Shown here piece by piece: positions 23,682-35,199 of a stretch of 64,000 bases of DNA. The stretch lies in contig NC_057317.1 of NCBI RefSeq assembly GCF_000687475.1, forward strand, positions 310,001 through 374,000, written 5' to 3'. This stretch comes from Ustilaginoidea virens. Lineage: Eukaryota > Ascomycota > Sordariomycetes > Hypocreales > Clavicipitaceae. Numbering within the stretch: position 1 is the stretch's first letter; each line of letters starts with the position of its first letter. The position numbers and the translations under genes were made by a program. The notes beneath the pieces are model-generated. The model saw nothing but the letters and a program-made list of their open reading frames with translations, did not search any database and had not been told where the DNA came from.

Positions 23682-24662
23682 GTCGGAAGATGTTGCGCAG
23701 AGCTTTTGCGCGGCGGACGTCTGGTCTGGTTGTCTTTTTGTTTTTCCCCTCTCGCACGGCGACGTGGGTGCTTGCTTGAAGCTTTTGACAGGGGGGAGCG
23801 AAGCTCTTCCCCGGTTGCGAATCACATCATGCTTGCCAACCCGCCCCACTTCGACCGGGCCGTGTGGGGTTCCGAGGGAAGCTTGCTGCTGAGTCATGGA
23901 GTCGTGGATCCTGGCGGGTGGTCGGTGGCTGATTGTCATGGACTTTTTGCAGTTCGCACATACGCTTGTCTTGACGATGCGTTTATCCGCGCTTCCGTTC
24001 GCCTGGCTCCCAAGTTATCCGCCCCTCACTGCGTAAGACGGACGTGACGAAGCAACCGTGCCGCCGAGTTGCCAGCGTGACCTGGAGCCCCTGCCCCGCG
24101 CGCAGCCCCTGCAGCAGCAGCAACCCTCCCATCACCTGCGACGCAAAATCACGAGCCGTCCTCGCACGGGGCCACGCAGACCTCAAAACGGGGCTCGCGG
24201 TGCCGACGTCCCGGCAGAGAACTTGTGCGCGACGACGTGCGCGACGACGAGATGGGCATCTGCTTGCCTCAGCTGGACAACTCCCGCGGACATCGCGGCC
24301 CTCGGGCCTCTTCCGTCTTGACGATTCCGTTCCCGGCTCGCTGCTGGTGGCTTCCGCGCCGGGCTTGTCCGTCTCGAGCGGCCGCGGAGGGATAGCCTCG
24401 CCCTCTGCCCCTGGGGCGACGAGGCTCGCCGCAGAACTCACATGGCGCATGCATGGGGTCATGCTCCCACGAGGTTTGCCGGAAACAGCTGCTACGTCGT
24501 GATGGGCATTGGAAAAGGCGGCCCGATGGACAGATGCTTCGACTTGCCTCGTGGCACGCTGCCCCTTGCATGACACACGTACGCGCTCAAGATGCGAGTA
24601 GATTCTCTGGTCGGCAGGACCACAATGACAGACAACCCGAGCGGCTGGCTGGGCCGTTTTAA
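23682..24662. other. Divergent intergenic region
   Basis: About 1 kb between EMC1 and the broken membrane-protein gene, which point away from each other, so both promoters should lie here. The open frames on both strands are Arg/Pro/Ser-rich shadows. No clear TATA box was seen. Confidence 0.5.
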
Positions 24663-25811
24663 AGCAAGCGCGCCCAGAAGCAACCCCATCGGCAAAGCAC
24701 CCACCACAAGCTCGAGACCACGGCAAAACCCCTCATCTCATCATGGTCCGTAACGCCCGTCCCGGCCCTCTCCCTCTCTGCCGCCGGCCTCCTCGCCCTT
24801 GCGGACCTCAACACCGTCGCCCAGCGCACCGTCATAACCGGCGGCTCCTCCTTGCTCGACGCCCTCGTCCTCGCCCCCGGCCTGCAGTACCAACAAGCCG
24901 CCGACGCCCTCGACCAACAAGGCCATCCTGCTCTTTCCGCCGTCCTCCTCTCCCCCCGACCAAGCACCTCGTCGCCAACGCCGCCACGGCGTAGTACATT
25001 CGCCGCCTGTGGCGAGCCCATGACGCCCCCGGCCGACGCGACTTCAGCATCCACGTCACGCGGGCCCAACGCGTCCTCCGGCGGCGCAGCTTCGCCCCCC
25101 CTCTCCTCTCTGAAGGGCATCCTCATGGACAGGCTGTCGCACGTGCTCTACCTCTCCAGCCCGATACTAACCGTCGCCTGCGCCGTCGTCATGGTCCTCC
25201 TCGCCGACTGGTGGGGCCTGTCGTTCATCCTCGCCCTGATGACGTCGCGCGTCCTCAACATCTGGAGCATCAAGCAGCGGTCCTCGCGACCGCCGCCGCC
25301 GCCGCCGCATCCTGCGCCCGATGATGCGGAGGGACCGTCCGAGTATGCGGTCGACGTGGGGGGCGGATCGCGCATCCTGCTGCGCGGCGCCGAGGCCGAT
25401 ATCCAGGCCGTCACGGCGCAGGTGTGGCTGCGGCGGCAGACTGCGTCGGAGGGCTTTCTCGAGGCCGCGGCCAAGCTGGCGGTGTACCTCGTGGCGGCGT
25501 TTAGCGGCAACCAGACGCAGGCGGGCGCCTTGGTCGTCATGGCTTCGCTGCTGGTGAGCGCGGGGCTCTTGGGCTTGAGCAACGCCCATGCGAGGGAGGT
25601 GCGTGTGAATGGCCGGGTGGCGAGGGTGCAGGCCGTGGAAGCAGTGGCCAGGGAAGTCGCCAAGGCTGACCTGGAACAGGAGATCGGGTTTGGCAAAGCA
25701 AACCCCCCGGAGCGTAAAGGAGCGGGCATGCCGGTGATGAATCCCGACACCATTCGTGCGGGTGGCACGTTGGGATGGGCTAGAACGTCATGGCAAGAGA
25801 ATATGGCATAG
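24663..25811 (+). pseudogene. Frame-broken membrane-protein gene
   Basis: Coding-like sequence moves through the three frames. It begins in the frame of positions divisible by three (LSAAGLLALADLNTVAQRT, then LDALVLAPGLQYQQAADALD), with no ATG after the in-frame TAA at 24660. Near 24910 it continues one frame over as NKAILLFPPSSS. From about 24960 the next frame reads TKHLVANAATA, a TAG, and YIRRLWRAHDAPGRRDFSIH. Near 25095 it returns to the first frame (LKGILMDRLSHVLYLSSP) and stays open to the stop at 25811. At least four hydrophobic segments are present in the intact 3' part. Each change is +1, and two fall at C runs (24953-24958, 25094-25100). A truncated protein could start at 25020 or 25125. 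Either a decaying gene or consensus indels in the assembly would explain this; the family is not recognised. Confidence 0.6.
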
Positions 25812-26126
25812 TAAGCAGCATGGAGGCTGCCAAGGGCGGATTACCTAGGTAGGGTATGTATGCATCTGCATCGAGCCTTGCTTGCCCCCCCCCCTTGGGT
25901 TGTACAATACAGTAAAAGCATTTTCGATCCATCGCTTCACCCACCCGCGGTAATGATACCGTTCCCTGCCGGACATGAAACAAACACCGGGCAGTGACGC
26001 CCGCTACCCGGACACCAACAGCGGCTGGTTGCAAGACCCACGGCTTCCCCCGCCGCAAACGCCGTTCCGTGCGCGCGCCTCGCCCGTTTCCCTCCCCAAC
26101 AGAACTGTTGCCAGCCGCCAAACGAC
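25812..26126. other. Short convergent spacer
   Basis: Contains a C run at about 25887-25895 and no coding frame. Confidence 0.55.
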
Positions 26127-28939
26127 CTACGCATTGGCGGATGGGTCTTGCTTCGGTTCTTCCCCCCCGGCTGGCGGGAGAATAGGAGCCAGCTCGTTGA
26201 CCGGCGGCTGCTGCGCCAGAGACGCGACGGACGGCTGGACGGGCGGCAGGATAGGAGGCGCAATCGGAGGCAGAGCCGTGCTCGCGGCAGGACCCGTGGC
26301 CGCGACTTGATGAGCTGGCGAAACGGTTGACGGCCCGCGTGCGCCGTCCGGCGGGTCTTCCGTGGAGGGAGCTTCGGCTGGGACGTCGCCGAGTTTGGGA
26401 GTGGCCGCGGGCTCCGAGAGAACCTCGGCCAGAAACGACGGCTTGAGCTGCTCTGCCGTCTCCGTCGTGGGCTCTTCCTTTATTTCTCGCTTGGGCTCAT
26501 CATCCGGTTCGACCTTTGCTGGTTCTCGGGGTTTCTCTGCAGGTCCGCCTTGTACGCTTTGCGCTTGCGCCAGCATCACTTGCGCCGGCTGCGATCCCTC
26601 CACGACAGTGTCGTGTGGTTCTGCCAGGGCGTCGTCTCCACAGGGTGTTGGAAGTCGTCCGGGCGGGGCGGACACTGCCTCGACATGAGGCCGAGGAGCA
26701 TCGGCCGCCGTGGGCTCTGGCTCGCAAGGTGCAGCCGCCTCCGGGGAAAGCCCACCTGTCTTTGGTTCTGACTTGCACCTCGCCAGACCGGGCTGGTTTT
26801 CCTCCGGCTCATGGCTGGGTTCCGGGGGTGGACAGCCTGCGCGCGCTGCGCCGTCTCGGGGGGCTTCTGCGGCTGGCGCGACCACTGCGACCGCCGAATC
26901 CTTCGAGTCCTCAAGCGATGCCGTCTCAACCTCTGGTGGAGCGTCTGGCTCCGTGAGCGGAAAACTTACTGATGCAGAGTCTTCTGGTTTGATGGTGTCC
27001 TCCGTCATGACCGAGTCGCGAGGGTAAAGCGGAGGTCGCCCGGCAAGGGCGGAAGAATCTGCTGCGAGGCCGTCTCTGCTCTTGACCCGCAGGTCCGAGC
27101 TCGCATCGGCAGCATCGTCTGCCTTGGGACTCGAGACGTTGCCGACATACTCTGGCGGTGGGGGCAGCAGATTGTCGTCTCGCGCAGCATCATCGGCAGG
27201 AGGCGACAATCTCGGTGAGGGTGCCATTGGCGCTTCGTCCTTGCCGCTCTCTTCGGCTGACTTGACGGGCAGGGCTGAGTCCTCGGGTGCTGGGGTCTCC
27301 GTCATTGGTACGTCCGTATCGACTGATCCGTCATCTTCGTCACCGCCGAGCGTGGACGGAGGCTCGCAGATGAGAGACTCTGTCCTGGGGGGTTCGGCCT
27401 TGACAGCGCCGCTCATTGGCTGGTTCGCCCCAGCGGGTAGTAGGGGTGCAGGTAAAGGCGAAGCAAAGGCTTCAAGGGCGGCGGCAGAAGCAGGTGGAAG
27501 TTCCGCGACTGCCGTTGGCATGACCGGTCGAACCTGGGACCGCGGGGGGGATTGTAGCATCACGTTCTTCAGTGGACTGCCTTCGGCCTTTGGGGAGTTG
27601 CTGGCAAGGTGGGCGAGGGCGGGCGTGAAGATTGGAGGAGCATTAGGAGGAAGCGCTGCCTCTTTTTCAGCAGTGATGCCATCCGTGACTGGTACGCCCG
27701 GCGTCGGAGGCTTGGGTTCTTCTGCCGCGTCCGTCATTTCTGCATCTTGAAGCTTGGAGTCGTCCGCATCGTCTCCTTGATGATCTCCATCTTCCTGGTC
27801 CTCATCATCTCCCTCATCAACATCATCCCCCTCGTCATCGTCATCGTCATCGTCGCCGTCAGCCATTTCGCTATCCGGATTGGGCGTGCCGCTGCCTTCT
27901 TGAAAGCCGCCCTATGCGATCAAAGGGTCAGTATGTATGTACAATTGTTGACGGAATTGTGCTTGAAAAAAAAAAAAGAAAAAAAAAAGGAAGATGGACA
28001 AATACACCCACAATCTCAGTCTTGACAGTCCCAGGAGGACCGGCTAGAGTAGGGACAGCCCCAGCAGCCAGCCCCCCGCCGAGCGAGGGGTTCTTGACCA
28101 AGTGCTTCTTTTTGCCTCGTCCGGGGCCGGCCTTGGGCTTCCTCTTGGGCGGCGGAGGTCGCCTTCTTTGCGGCAGTGGGAGGGGAGCAGTCAATTTGTC
28201 GGCAGCAGGAGCTGGAGCCACTTCAACACGCGTCGAAATGATTTCCCCCACGACCTGCTGGCCCTCTGCCAGCGTCACCTCCTCCGTGTACGGGTTGCCA
28301 GCCGCATCCAACCTGCGCACAGTTGCTCTCGTTACAGTCGGGCCGGAAGTCTTCTCCTCGACGGTCCTGCTCGCAATGGTGACGGTGCCTTTGCGCCTCT
28401 TGGCCAAGTGCGACAGGGTCGAGCCTTCGCTACTGCGAGGAATCTGCTTCCACAGTTTGATAGAGAACCCTTGAGATACGGTTTCCTCTTCCCTCCTCTC
28501 CGTCTTTTCCATGCTCTGGATAGGCATGTCAGCATCAGGCTCGTCTTCATCTGCTGGCCGCTTGTACAGTAGCCCGGATCGAGCCGCTCGAAGGAGCTCC
28601 TGGCTATGTGGAGCCAGCAGGCCGGAGTCTTTGGGCATCCCGTGAATCAGCTCGATTGCCCAGATATCATTCTGCTGGGCGGGCTCTTGTGGTTGCGGCG
28701 GCGCAACATTCACCCAGCCCTGTCGCCATTGTCGCACTGGGAGACCTGGTTTTTTCAAAGTCAACAACTCCCCATTCGCCCCAAGGAACATGAACATGCG
28801 CAGCAGGGATTTGCAAACCTTCAAAGTCGTCGTGCTCAGCATAACCGCTGCGATTGGCGCGTCTCGTCTGCGTAGGAAAAGTGAATGTTAGCGTTGATTC
28901 AGCAACGTTAACAGGTGTGGTACCAACTCCGGGAGCCAT
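26127..28939 (-). CDS. Acidic, proline-rich nuclear-type protein
   Basis: The main frame runs 28842-28012, joins over an intron (GTGGGT donor) to 27911-26127, and gives 871 aa from the ATG at 28842. A better-looking N-terminus starts at 28939 in the neighbouring frame ([20 protein letters not shown]) and reaches [10 protein letters not shown] before it must shift to [16 protein letters not shown], so the true start may be 28939 with a 1-2 nt indel or an unusual tiny intron. Visible features are a conserved-looking N-terminal domain ([19 protein letters not shown]), [24 protein letters not shown], a basic PGRGKKKH block like an AT-hook, a long Asp run, then a Pro/Glu/Ser-rich tail. Composition suggests a chromatin or transcription role; no enzyme domain is seen. 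The family is known to me only as uncharacterised. Confidence 0.7.
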
Positions 28940-29809
28940 TGCGCCTCAATCGGGCCAACACGAGCCTGAACCGCAGTAGACCAGCACTGGCGGACCAATG
29001 ACGATGTTGGTATAGACCTATTCGCGAGGTTTGAATGTAGCGATGCTGGCAAACTCGTGGCATCAGCCCGGTATTTCGTGGGATTGCTTGTTGGAAATGA
29101 AGCTCGAGTGCCAAAGCGCGACCGGGGCCAATGGGCGAGGCTGCGGAGCTTGCTGACATAAGCATGACCTCCATCCTTGGAAACCGGCTGCCATGATGGG
29201 TGCGAATGGGTTGAAGGATGACTTGGGAAGCAGGGAGCAGTTTTGTGATTGATTCGCCGCAACGACAGCGAGCGCGTCGGGTATGGAGGTTACGGATCGT
29301 GGGGGGGAAATGCCAAACATATTGCCATCGTTTGCCATCGGCAAGCTTCAGATGGTCGGGTCCAAGCGAGCCCACCAATCCATCCCCATCCCCATCCCAT
29401 CAGCTTCAGTTCGAGGCATCATTGCCACGGCGATGGTCAAGCATGTCATTATTTTGGGATTTGATCTATGGCTGCCTATCAGGTCTTGCAGCCCAGGAAT
29501 GCAGCTCCTCCCAGCCAAGAGCTTGGTTACTACCCGGGCCACGGTGCTCCAGTAGTAGGATATCAGTATACATTTCATGAGCCGCGTGCAACACAACGCT
29601 CCAAGTCCTCTCCTCGCCCACGCAACAATGGCCGCAGTCGACACTAATCCCACCTGCTTCCCAATCAGCATGTCGTGCACATCAACAAGTGGTCGCGCTT
29701 GGCCAGCTAGCTTACCCTTGCTCCTTTTGTCGAACAATCTCTCCGTGCTTCGAGGTGTCCTTGCCCTGCCGCAGTGGTCAGTGTCCTGGGTTACGTCCGT
29801 CAGAAAACA
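28940..29809. other. Intergenic region
   Basis: About 870 bp between two minus-strand genes. The overlapping ORFs on both strands lack domains and codon bias. It should hold the promoter of the proline-rich nuclear-type gene and the 3' UTR of ISD11. Confidence 0.55.
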
Positions 29810-30450
29810 TCAGCATCCGTGACGCACCGAAATGCCTCCTTCGACGACCAATCTGTCTATTTGGTAAAACTGGCTGATGACGGTTTGGCGCTGAAAAGAC
29901 GTCTTCGTTAGCACCCGGCCCCGTGTGGCGGCCAACCTGTCCGCCAACGCAACCGCGCGCACCTTCAAAACCTGCAGCTCCTTCAATCCCTTCTGAACAA
30001 GTTCCTGTATCTGGCGCGGATCCTCCACAGACATGTTCCCTCGAAACGCATCCTTCGTTCGTCGCTTCGCATATTCGCGGAAGTTGTAGGCGCGGAATTG
30101 GGCCCCCTGCCGTAATAATTGGCGGTACTGCACGGAAAAATAAAAAGTCAATCCAATGTCCGCTTCTCTGAATCCTGGCCGACATCTGAAGGCGGCGCTC
30201 GTAGCAACGGCGGCTGCTGAAATATAGGATGGTTGACGGTTCGTTTTGTGCGGGAAGCCAGGGGAGGGGGGGGGGGATAAAAAATAAAAAAAAATAAAAG
30301 ATAAAATAAAAACCCGAAACGACCGAAGGCGAGAGTGCGTCGGATGTTTGCGACTTCCGGGCGTTCAAAGGGTCCTTTCTGCGCGCTACGACTCACCAGC
30401 GATCGAACTTGTTGAGGAATGTCACCTTTGATGCTGCCGACGAGCGACAT
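29810..30450 (-). CDS. ISD11: LYR-family Fe-S assembly factor Isd11 (LYRM4)
   Basis: Three exons, 30450-30397, 30127-29963 and 29890-29810, give 99 aa, normal for Isd11. Isd11 binds and stabilises the cysteine desulfurase Nfs1, with acyl carrier protein, in the mitochondrial matrix at the first step of iron-sulfur cluster synthesis. The signature LYR is built across the first splice junction: exon 1 ends in Leu and exon 2 opens [49 protein letters not shown] and [14 protein letters not shown] match the family. The first intron is 269 nt and filled with poly-T and poly-C runs. No separate cleavable presequence is obvious. Confidence 0.92.
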
Positions 30451-31452
30451 TGTGTCGAGACGATGGTGGCTGGGAGCGGGCAAGAAAAAGGGAGACGTCC
30501 CAAGCTTGATGATGATGATTGTTGGGTATGGATTAGTGACGCGATGGCACAACTTTCTAGGCTGAGGGAGGATCTGACGCATGGGATGGGGGTCTGATTC
30601 GGCTGCAGAATTGTCCGGGGCCGTTATCACCGATAGGATAGTTGGGCCGTCGTAGCCGTCGGCGTCGCGACTCGCCACTGGAGGCGGAGACAATCCACCC
30701 AGCTGCATGCATGTAGCATCAATATAGAGCATACGTCCGCAGGCGATTTTCACCACGACGCCGTGATTTGTTTCATCACTGAAACTCTGCCAACGAAATG
30801 ATGCGAGAAATGCAGGTGCGAGCCCTGGCCTCTACAGGCTCAACACGCCGTCACCACAGTGACAGTGCTATGGCACTTTTCTTTTGCCTCTAGGCGAAAT
30901 ACCAAACCCGTGAATAGGTCCTGACTAAGTGGTAGAATGAACTGTCAATTAAATAGTAACCATCTTCCATATTTACAAAGATCCCATGTAAACAGGTGCG
31001 CGAGACACCCGAAACGGTAGATCAGAGCGTCAATCAATATTCTAAGCCATGAGGATTGATTGCCACAAGATCCCGCGAACGAGAATAAATCCTCCAGCTT
31101 GCCCAACCGCGCTCTCTCCAAGCCACCTCTTCTGGGTTGACTTGCGCGATGGAACACGTTGTATGACCGACATGGGGCATGCAACCCCCCAGACGCATGC
31201 CTAGGTACTTCAATATCCGTCGCAGAGATGCACTCATCCCAAAATAGACGGAAAGCGGAATTATTCCCAACGCGTTTGGGCGGCAGTGAAGCTACCGAGC
31301 CAGCCATGGCGCCAGGAAGAGAACTTGTCTTGAGCATGGCGCCCTGAAGCATATTCGCTCATGTCTCTCTTGGGAAGGGTCTGTTATAGGCCGCTGAGAG
31401 ACGCACGTCAGATCGGTTTTCCCGTGGGATGGTATGGTTGCCTGTTGGTCCT
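30451..31452. other. Intergenic region
   Basis: About 1 kb between ISD11 and IPI3 on the same strand. It contains the ISD11 promoter and the IPI3 3' flank. No convincing ORF. Confidence 0.55.
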
Positions 31453-32880
31453 TCATGACGTATTGCTAGCTTCCTGGCATCGCATGGTAGTTTCATGAAG
31501 CTCCTTTTGCCCGGCAATAATGGCCTTTAACTCTTCATTCTCCTTGACCAGGTCCGAATCTGCTTTCTCGTCAGACTGTGTTTTCAGAGACGATACAAAC
31601 ATGGAGACAGCGTTTTCCAGGCGGTCCACAGGAAATCCCGTCGAGTTGAGGTCGCGGCTGAATCTGGACTCGCCACCCATGGCCCCTTCCAGTTGACAGG
31701 TGATGGTATACTGTCGCTGACTCTTGTTTGGTTTGACCACGTTGACAGTACTGTATGGTTTGCCGGACAGGGGAAGCACTGGGATAGGTACAATGTTTGT
31801 TACTGATGCATTCAGGTTGCCAAGTTCCGTGGGATGGGATTTGTCCAAGAGGTTCCAACGAAGAATCTTGCCCTTTGTATGGCCCGATAAAACAGCAGTG
31901 CCGTCATAGCTCACGGCCAAGCACGAAGCCGGACCATAATCGGCGTCAGCCACGCTTAATGGAGCATGGACTTGAACAACAATGGATGCGAGTTCCGCAC
32001 TTGCGGAGCCAAGCAATGGCTTGTTTCCAAAGAACTCGACAAAATACAAGCCCCCATCCTCAGCGCTGGCAAATAGAGCACGTGCTGACGGATCTAGTGC
32101 GAGACAGAGAGGCACGGACGGGAACAAAAGAGTTCGCAGTATTTGGCCCGAGTGGTAGTTCCACAAGACGCAGGTCTTGTCAGCACTGGCTGATACACAG
32201 ATACCCGTTTCAGGGTTGGTACTTGGTCCCACCGCAAGATCAGTAATGGCACCACGGTGGTTGGACAGGGTCAAGTCGGCCTCCTGCGCCGTATCGACCC
32301 CAAACTCGAGGAGACTTGCGAGGGACCAGACATGGATGTTGGAGTCGTCGGAGCCCGAGAGAACGTGATACGGCGTCACTGCCAAGCAAGTGACTGCTTG
32401 AACGTGGCAAGGAGGAGTCGTCACCTGCCTGCCGGTGCACGTCTGTCATTGTCCATCAGAAGATTGAAACATGGACCGTTTGCAGGCACGAGCGGGCCAC
32501 GGAGAAAGGGGGGAGGGAAACACCAAGTGAGAAATTCCACTTACCTCCCACAGAATCAGACGCCCCTCGGACGTGCCCAAGACGAGGACATTCGAAGCAA
32601 GCGCCAGGCTGCAGATTCGCTCGGGGAAAGCAATCAGCGCTTCTTGATTGCCACGCAAACGCGAATAGACGTGTACGTGGGCCTTTTGGTCCTGAGCGGC
32701 GAAGATGTGTGTGTCGCTTGCGGCAACACAATGAGGTGGCGCTGAACTCTTCTTGAAGGTAGCCTTGACGGCCCACGTTGGATTCAGAGAGTGGCTGTAA
32801 AGGCCGACATCTTTAGAGATTGCCGTGTTTGCCGCGATTGGGGGCCCGCAAATGGAAGTCAAGAATTCTTCGGATAACAT
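31453..32880 (-). CDS. IPI3: WD-repeat pre-rRNA processing protein Ipi3
   Basis: Two exons, 32880-32545 and 32424-31453, give 435 aa. The junction reads LILWEV then TTPPCHVQAVTCLAV across a GTAAGT..CAG intron. Ipi3 with Ipi1 and Rix1 forms the Rix1 complex that processes ITS2 and readies the 60S ribosomal precursor in the nucleolus and nucleus. WD-type strands are visible: LVLGTSEGRLILWE, VLSGSDDSNIHVWS, CVSASADKTCVLWN, LFASAEDGGLYFVE and VLSGHTKGKILRWN. The C-terminus is helical and charged (KENEELKAIIAGQKE), as in the family. The ATG at 32880 is chosen over 32937 because MLSEEFLTSICGPP is the usual opening. Confidence 0.88.
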
Positions 32881-35199
32881 GGTGCCAAGCCAAATGCGTC
32901 GCCAAGTGACGGGTCCCTTTGCAGCAGAGGAAAACACGCCGTGTTCACGTTTGTGACGGCGAGACTGCGGCAGAGTCTGCAGGAAAGTCGGAAAGGGGCG
33001 CAGTTGGTATCATGAACTTTGAAGGGATTCTGCGGGTAGCTGCTATGATTGTTCCATGCCACGCAGACGATGTGAATAATGATGTGGCATCTGGTTGGTG
33101 GCCTTGCCCTCCTCTTCCTGGGCCGAACACTACACGAAGCAAATGGAAGAAATTGAAGAAATTTGAAAGAAATTTGGAGACCCAGGCTGATAGATACATA
33201 GCTGTACGGTTGTACCTGTCCCACAATAAATGCTTGCCAAGGACCTCCGGTAGGCATGAGGCATCCGTACCCTGTCAGGTGCATCGCAATTCTAGAGTCG
33301 CCTCCAGCTGCCGACCTAAAGGTATAGGAATACGGAGTAGACTCCTGTTTGCTTTGTTTCAAATTCCATCTTGGTAGCGTTAGGGACCGGTATGTACGAG
33401 AAATATTCGTTCTCTTACTCTTTCATGTGCGTATACGAAAAAACGGGTGATTGATTGTTTCTCTTTTTTTTTGTTGGCCCTGTTTCCATTTAGCACCCAG
33501 CTAGAGGAACCTACTAGGTAGGTACCTAACCTAGCACATCACAACGTGCTCCTTTATTATCCCGCACGGTCACGGTCACGCCTGCCAAAACGTTCCCGCG
33601 CCGTCAGATAGATCTCGTCGGAAACCATCTCAACTTTTTTGGAATTAGCTTGCTTTTCCTTCTATTTTAGTAGCCCTACTACTACACATGTCCCTGCTTG
33701 TTCTGAATTTTGCGCTCACACTCCCTACTCGGATGCTAGATGAATACGGAGCACCTGGCTATCCGATTCTTCACTCGCTCGACTGCCGACTTTGGCGCAC
33801 AAAGCGTCATTGAGCGCTGGTTCCCTTGTCAACCCGCCTGCCTCGGGCAACGATCCCGAATACCTGCCTGAAATCAAACATAATCAGCCGTTGATCTTGT
33901 GCGGCGGGTTTCTGCCCGAGGAAGCAACCGAGCGTTTGAAGAATATTGTTTGCTCACAGTACGGAGTTCAAAGACAAGACGAAGCTGGGTCAACGTGTCA
34001 AATCTTGCCGCTTAGCTAGGTGGGTAGGCTAGCTTGTGTGCCCATGACTGTCAACTACTACAAGTGCCACATGGGGGAGCCTTGAATGTTTCACGAAGAT
34101 GGTCTACGGATTACGGACGTACACTCGGGAAATTTGGGAATTTGGAAATCTGAAGCATAACCTGGAATTCCGGACACTGCCTCTCCCTCGGTTTGGCTTA
34201 CTTGGCTCCGCTCGGTTGTAGAAACCTTGGTGTTGTGGTAAAGGCCACTTCGAGGGCCAGTAGGCAAAGGATATTGTCCGCATCAGCACATCTCATCAAT
34301 GGCATTGTCTCACATGGATAAACAGGGTCAAGGGGGGCGGGGAAATGCGAGCCGGCGGGGGACTTGTTGCACTGCTAATATGACCGGTAGGGAATGACAA
34401 TTCTGGTGTCAATGTCCCTGGAGCTTCGGCCGTCCCCTTGGAGGTTGTACAACTCGGCGGAACCTGCAGCTGCAATGCTTTGACCTCCACGGGCTGCCAC
34501 CAAGAAGCGAAGGCTTTCTGTCTCCGTCAAGAGCCATCCTGAAGGGAACGTCTCCCCGGACAAGTCAACGACGTGAGGGCAGGGTAAATAAATAGCTTGA
34601 GACCCCCTCTCATGGCAAGGATGGTGCGGTGCGACTTGCTTTGGCGCGCGTCCTGCACTGTCGCGGGTTTGTTCACGTTGAGTTCCATCAGCCGGCTTCC
34701 CAGCCTTCTTCACTTCAGCCTCATCCCCATCAGCGACGTCTTGAGAGTCTTGACTCTTGATCGACGACCTTGATGCCCTGCTTGACGACATCAACGCTGC
34801 TGTGATGCCTTCAATGCCCCAAAATTCAAACGTCCTTTGCGAGAGAACTCTGCGACCTTCTTGCCATCGTTTTAGCCGCTTTCGGTCTCGCTATTCTGAT
34901 TGAGAGAAACGCCCTTCTGCGACATCTTCTGCATACCCAAGACATAACAGTGCAGGCCATTGTTCGTCTTTTGCTGTTTCTGCCATGTTTTCGCATCTCT
35001 CTGTTCATGTCTGAACAGTTCGCCCTTTTGTGGTTGTTGGCTGTGTGCATGGACCATTGCCCTCGCGTTAGCGAGCAGTGAATCATAATATATCAACTAT
35101 CTATTCTCTTCCCCCCAACAGTCAAGCTGCCCCCCCTTAAGCTCTCAGCCTTCCCTCGAGCAAAAAAAAAAAAAAAAATCAGCTCCAAATCACATCCAG
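32881..35199. other. Long intergenic region
   Basis: About 2.3 kb. It holds one TACGGAGTA motif (33331-33339), a TAGGTACCTA palindrome (33519-33528), AT-rich stretches, and a poly-A run just before 35180. Minus-strand ORFs at 34375-34794 and 34826-35096 have no recognised domain and are not called. Confidence 0.5.
33792..34019 (+). pseudogene. Possible gene fragment
   Basis: A 75-codon frame whose middle reads NQPLILCGGFLPEEATERLK, loosely like the C-terminal glycine segment of old-yellow-enzyme or other TIM-barrel oxidoreductases. No flanking exons, cofactor motifs or splice sites could be linked. It could be a relic or coincidence. Confidence 0.2.

Noticed and set aside
21870..24047. 725-codon plus-strand ORF opposite EMC1
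   Set aside because: It is antisense to a well-supported gene; its Gly/Ala/Val/Asp-rich composition follows from GC-rich third positions on the coding strand.
34375..35096. Minus-strand ORFs of 139 and 74 codons
   Set aside because: No domain, weak codon character, no linking splice sites; left uncalled.
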